Assembly: GCA_040776805.1 (NCBI GenBank)
Contig: JAXGZS010000002.1
Span: 124,001-188,000 of the forward strand
Source of the DNA: UBA7702 sp040776805
GTDB lineage: Bacteria > Bacillota > Dehalobacteriia > UBA7702
Direction: 5' to 3'
DNA length: 64,000 nucleotides
The notes under the pieces: generated by a model
Database searches by the model: none
What the model was told of the DNA's origin: nothing
What the model saw: only the letters and a program-made list of their open reading frames with translations
Program-made: the position numbers and the translations under genes
Shown: one piece after another, positions 60,825 through 64,000 of the stretch
Position numbering within the stretch: the first letter of the stretch is position 1
How the letters are laid out: the number at the start of each line of letters is the position of its first letter

Positions 60825-62320
60825 TCAAAGAGACCGCGAAAAAGCACAAAACGACCGCGCCGCTTGTCGTTTCAGCTTGTAGACAGAAAAAATCCGCGTT
60901 TGGAGGAGAATCCAAACGCGGTTTTTAAGAAATAAGGAAAATTTATTCGAGTAAAGGAAAAAACAGAAGGGAAAACGGGAGGAGAGGAAGGCTTCTTCGC
61001 CAACCACCTCGCCAGCTTTTTCAGATTCATGACGTAAATGAGGCCGACCTCCATTTTCATCAGCTCCGCCCCCGATATTGGGTATACCTCATTCCATGTT
61101 TTTCCCTGCATTTGCGAAGACTCGCTCAATGGTCTTTGCGAATATTCATATAGCTCTTTCATCCTGATGCTGTAACGGATATCTGTTGCCATCCTAAAAT
61201 CGATTCCGCACATGCTGCGTCACGATTTTCGTATGGTTTTTGCTCTCAGTGCATTGTTCCAGTGCCGGGCATTTCTCACAATGATAGTTCAAGCTCTTGT
61301 ATTCTCTGTAGCCCTCCCTGTTCGTTGTGCATATTGGTGACCAGCGTCTTGTTGGCCGGGCAGATATATTGATCATAGTATTCATCGTACACATATTCGT
61401 ACTTCTTGAAAAAATCCAGCCTTCGTTTTCGAACGGACATAGGGCGTCGCGTTTGATATTATCCAGAATCAGGCGTCTAAATATATATGGCGCGCAGTAG
61501 CCGGCATCCATTACCATGGTCTTGATCTTTCTTTATCCAGTACCTTGTAAAACTTCCTTTCAAAAGCTCGCGCTGTCATGCAGATTCCCGGGGAATACCT
61601 CATATCCTAAAACAATTCCATGATCATCACAGGCTGTCTGCACATTGTAGGTAAACTGCCTTTCATGCTCCCCCTTAACGAACATCCCGCTTTCCGGGTC
61701 CGTTGTACTCTCCGTAACCTGTTTTTCTTTGGGAGGGGGATCATCGTCATCGTCAAACGGTTCTTTCCCGTGAGTTTCCTGATCTCGGTTGATTTCTTCT
61801 TCAGCTCCCTGGTATATTCGTAAGCTTCTTTACCGTTCTTTTCTTTGACTTGTGCTTATTGGCATTTGCCTTTATATGGGTAGCATCAATATACACCGCT
61901 TCTTCTTTAACGAAACCTGCCCGTTTATACAAGCGAAGAGGACTTCCATAAAAATACGTTCAAACAAATCAATCGGATGAAACGTCTCATATAGTTCTTC
62001 CCAAAAGTAGAAAAATGCGGTACTTCATCATAAACCAAAGCCGAGGAACCAGCGATAGGCCAGGTTAACTTCACTTCACTAACGGTCTGACGCATGCTGG
62101 AATCCTGAACATGTGTTTCTGATTAATACCATTTTGATGAGCACTACCGGGTCTATACTGACGCCATCTGTCGGGGGAATACAAATCCGCCACCAAATCG
62201 TAGATAAAATTGGTTGACGGCAACGTCTATTTTGCGTAAAATGATCTTTGGCACAAAGTCGCTAATACAGAGGAACATCGTTGTTTCATTACGGTTTTCA
62301 TTGCTTTTCTTCGTGAGCAT
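60825..62320 (-). pseudogene. Decayed IS1182-family transposase
   Basis: Fragments of one transposase are scattered over three frames. The start reads MLTKKSNENRNETTMFLCIS (62320); further pieces resemble a family N-terminus with KIDVAVN and FIYDLVADLYSPD. A middle piece (61194-61517) has VMDAGYCAPYIFRRLILDNI, TTNREGYREYKSLNYHCEKCPALEQCTESKNH, quoted here only in part. The end has MNLKKLARWL and then, in another frame, FSLFLKNRVW. Many stops and frameshifts make it non-functional. No intact terminal repeats were seen. It separates the germination operon from clpX. Confidence 0.8.
60894..60921. terminator. Hairpin inside the 3' end of the transposase remnant
   Basis: A perfect 11-base stem CCGCGTTTGGA/TCCAAACGCGG with loop GGAGAA, followed by TTTTT on the plus strand and ATTTTTT on the minus strand. 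It could insulate gerKA from transcription entering from the clp side. Confidence 0.7.
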
Positions 62321-62452
62321 ATTCGCATCTCCCGCTTTTTTGATCTGCTTACATTATATCACATTCCTCCTGCTATTGCACGCTTTCCGCGCCCTTTTCT
62401 TAATATCCCCACCTCCGTGCTAAACCATTCTTTCCCCAAAAGACCCCGCTAA

Positions 62453-62490
62453 AAAAGAAAAAAAAAACGACCGCGCGAAGCGGTCGTTTT
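62453..62490 (-). terminator. Terminator after clpX
   Basis: An 11-base stem AAAACGACCGC/GCGGTCGTTTT followed by ten T and a further T-rich tract on the minus strand. Confidence 0.9.
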
Positions 62491-62523
62491 AATCGTTTCA
62501 TGATCTCTTATACTTAGCTTTCA

Positions 62524-63840
62524 TCAAGCTGATGTTTCGGTTTCCTCCCGAAAGATCACCTTACGGGTGCGTTTTTCATCTTTGCTGTCGCTTCCCCCCG
62601 TCAGCAACCGTTCCTCTTTGGGGAAAAGCTGGGGCTTTCCTTTGCCAAGGACAAAGCCTTTATCAATCAGAATTTTACCGATGTCGTTTCTGGAGGGAAC
62701 ATCATACATCAGATCCGTCATCAGATCTTCCATGATGGCGCGTAAGCCACGGGCGCCGGTATTGCGTTTCATCGCGGTGACGGCAATCTCTTCCAGGGCT
62801 TCCTCGGTGAATTCCAAGGCGATGCCGTCGATGGCGAAAAGGGCCTTATACTGTTTGGTAAGAGAGTTTTTCGGTTCCTGCAAAATACGCACAAGGGCGT
62901 CTTGATTCAATGGCGTCAGTTTGCCCAAAACCGGCAGACGGCCGACAAATTCAGGAATCAAGCCAAATTTCAGCAAATCTTCCGGCATGATATTGGCGAG
63001 AATTTCGCCGATATCTTCCTTTTTGTCCCGGATATCCGCGCCAAACCCCATCACGCCGCTGCCCATGCGCTTCTGGACGATCTTATCAAGACCGTCGAAA
63101 GCGCCGCCGCAGATAAAGAGAATGTTCGTCGTGTCCAGTTGAATGAATTCCTGATGGGGATGTTTCCGGCCTCCCTGGGGCGGCACGGAAGCCACGGTTC
63201 CCTCAAGAATTTTCAGCAGCGCCTGCTGTACGCCTTCACCGCTGACGTCCCTGGTGATAGAGGGGTTTTCGGATTTTTTGGAGATCTTATCGATCTCGTC
63301 AATATAGATGATGCCTCGGGACGCGGCTTCCACATCGAAATCCGCGGCCTGCAACAGTTTCAAAAGAATATTTTCCACATCCTCGCCGACATAACCGGCT
63401 TCCGTCAGGGTCGTCGCGTCCGCCACGGCAAAGGGAACGTGGAGAAACCGGGCCAGGGTTTGGGCAAGGAGCGTCTTCCCGGTGCCTGTGGGCCCCACCA
63501 AGAGGATATTGGATTTTTGTACTTCCACATCGTCTTCCAAGGGGATGCCGATGCGCTTGTAATGGTTATAGACTGCCACTGCCAGCACTTTTTTCGCGTC
63601 GTCCTGACCGATGACGTATTCATTGAGACTCGCCACGAGATCTTTGGGTTTCGGCAGTTCTCCGAAATCCATCTCGTCTTTGTCTTCCCCGAGCATGGCC
63701 TCGTCGACGATCTCCATACAGAGACCGACGCATTCGTCGCAGATATTCACACCGGGACCGGCGATCAACTTGCGCACCTCGTCGGCGCTTTTTCCGCAGA
63801 AAGAACAACACATTTTATTGGGATTGCCTTTATCAGCCAT
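62524..63840 (-). CDS. clpX: ATP-dependent Clp protease ATP-binding subunit ClpX
   Basis: A 438-residue AAA+ unfoldase. The N-terminal zinc domain has Cys12, Cys15, Cys34 and Cys37. Walker A VGPTGTGKTLLAQTLARFL, Walker B IIYIDEIDKIS, pore loop GYVGEDVENILLKLL and the ClpP-binding IGF-type loop region (here around GVMGFGADIRDK). It works with ClpP, encoded immediately upstream. Confidence 0.97.
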   Translation of the reverse strand: MADKGNPNKMCCSFCGKSADEVRKLIAGPGVNICDECVGLCMEIVDEAMLGEDKDEMDFGELPKPKDLVASLNEYVIGQDDAKKVLAVAVYNHYKRIGIPLEDDVEVQKSNILLVGPTGTGKTLLAQTLARFLHVPFAVADATTLTEAGYVGEDVENILLKLLQAADFDVEAASRGIIYIDEIDKISKKSENPSITRDVSGEGVQQALLKILEGTVASVPPQGGRKHPHQEFIQLDTTNILFICGGAFDGLDKIVQKRMGSGVMGFGADIRDKKEDIGEILANIMPEDLLKFGLIPEFVGRLPVLGKLTPLNQDALVRILQEPKNSLTKQYKALFAIDGIALEFTEEALEEIAVTAMKRNTGARGLRAIMEDLMTDLMYDVPSRNDIGKILIDKGFVLGKGKPQLFPKEERLLTGGSDSKDEKRTRKVIFREETETSA

Positions 63841-63855
63841 ATTTACTCCTTCAGG

Positions 63856-64000
63856 TTATCTGCTTTCGATGACTTTGTCGATCAGCCCGTAAGCCACCGC
63901 CTCCCGGGCGGACAGGAAATGATCTCGGTCTGTATCAAGGCGGATCTGTTCAATGGATTTTCCCGTTCTTTTGGACAGAATATTGTTGAGATCTTCTTTC
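63856..64000 (-). CDS. clpP: ClpP protease, C-terminal part (runs off the window)
   Basis: Only the last 48 codons are present: EDLNNILSKRTGKSIEQIRL, DTDRDHFLSAREAVAYGLID and KVIESR before TAA. This matches the end of ClpP, including the catalytic Asp region (DTDRD). It is 15 bases upstream of clpX, the usual clpP-clpX operon. Confidence 0.93.
   Translation of the reverse strand, partial: KEDLNNILSKRTGKSIEQIRLDTDRDHFLSAREAVAYGLIDKVIESR

Overview
The window looks like the chromosome of an anaerobic, endospore-forming Firmicute (Bacillota; Clostridia or Negativicutes grade). Four things point there: spore genes (ylbJ, gpr, two alpha/beta SASP genes, a gerK-type receptor operon), a low-GC-Firmicute housekeeping order (rpmF-plsX-acpP-rnc-smc-ftsY; asp23-fakA-recG; valS-folC-maf-mreCD-pbp2-minCDE-rodA), an acetate kinase, and a pyrrolysine (Pyl) cluster of the bacterial type with a split synthetase. 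Species cannot be named from this sequence. Nearly everything is on the minus strand.

Region 1 (1-12.6 kb) is the accessory island. On the minus strand, reading from high to low coordinates, it holds pylSc, pylD, the amber suppressor tRNA gene pylT, pylB, pylC, an MtgA/AcsE-like pterin methyltransferase and pylSn. These are followed by a sigma-54-dependent activator, an MttB-family methyltransferase gene behind a sigma-54 promoter with two palindromic upstream sites, two EamA-type permeases and a second sigma-54 activator. PylB, PylC and PylD make pyrrolysine from lysine. PylSn and PylSc charge it onto tRNA-Pyl, and the amber codon left in the mttB gene is the likely place of use. The mttB gene, one permease and one activator carry frameshifts, several in short homopolymers.

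Region 2 (12.6-25.4 kb) is a long operon behind a consensus promoter near 24.2 kb: yceD/DUF177, rpmF, plsX, acpP, rnc, an Elp3-like radical SAM gene, smc, ftsY and three methylthioadenosine-salvage genes (mtnP, mtnA, mtaD). Acetate kinase lies just upstream.

Region 3 (25.4-35.7 kb) mixes sporulation and maintenance genes: ylbJ (+), a coiled-coil protein, rsmD, gpr (+), an S-layer-anchored protein, a non-coding stretch with two identical hairpins, two SASP genes, recG, fakA and asp23.

Region 4 (35.7-55.4 kb) is the envelope and division block: valS, folC, maf, mreC, mreD, pbp2, minC (without the FtsZ-inhibitory N-domain), minD, minE, rodA, a degenerate LytM-domain protein, two TIGR03960/TIGR03936-type genes and rng, then separately lon-engB. 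No mreB, spoIVFB or coaD is present at their usual places.

Region 5 (55.4-64 kb) has a small XRE regulator and a DedA/TVP38-type protein (+), a germinant receptor operon with a small D subunit, a decayed IS1182-family transposase, clpX and the 3' end of clpP. Of 58 protein genes whose stop I read, only three use TAG (rnc, minD, engB), as expected in an organism that decodes UAG as pyrrolysine.
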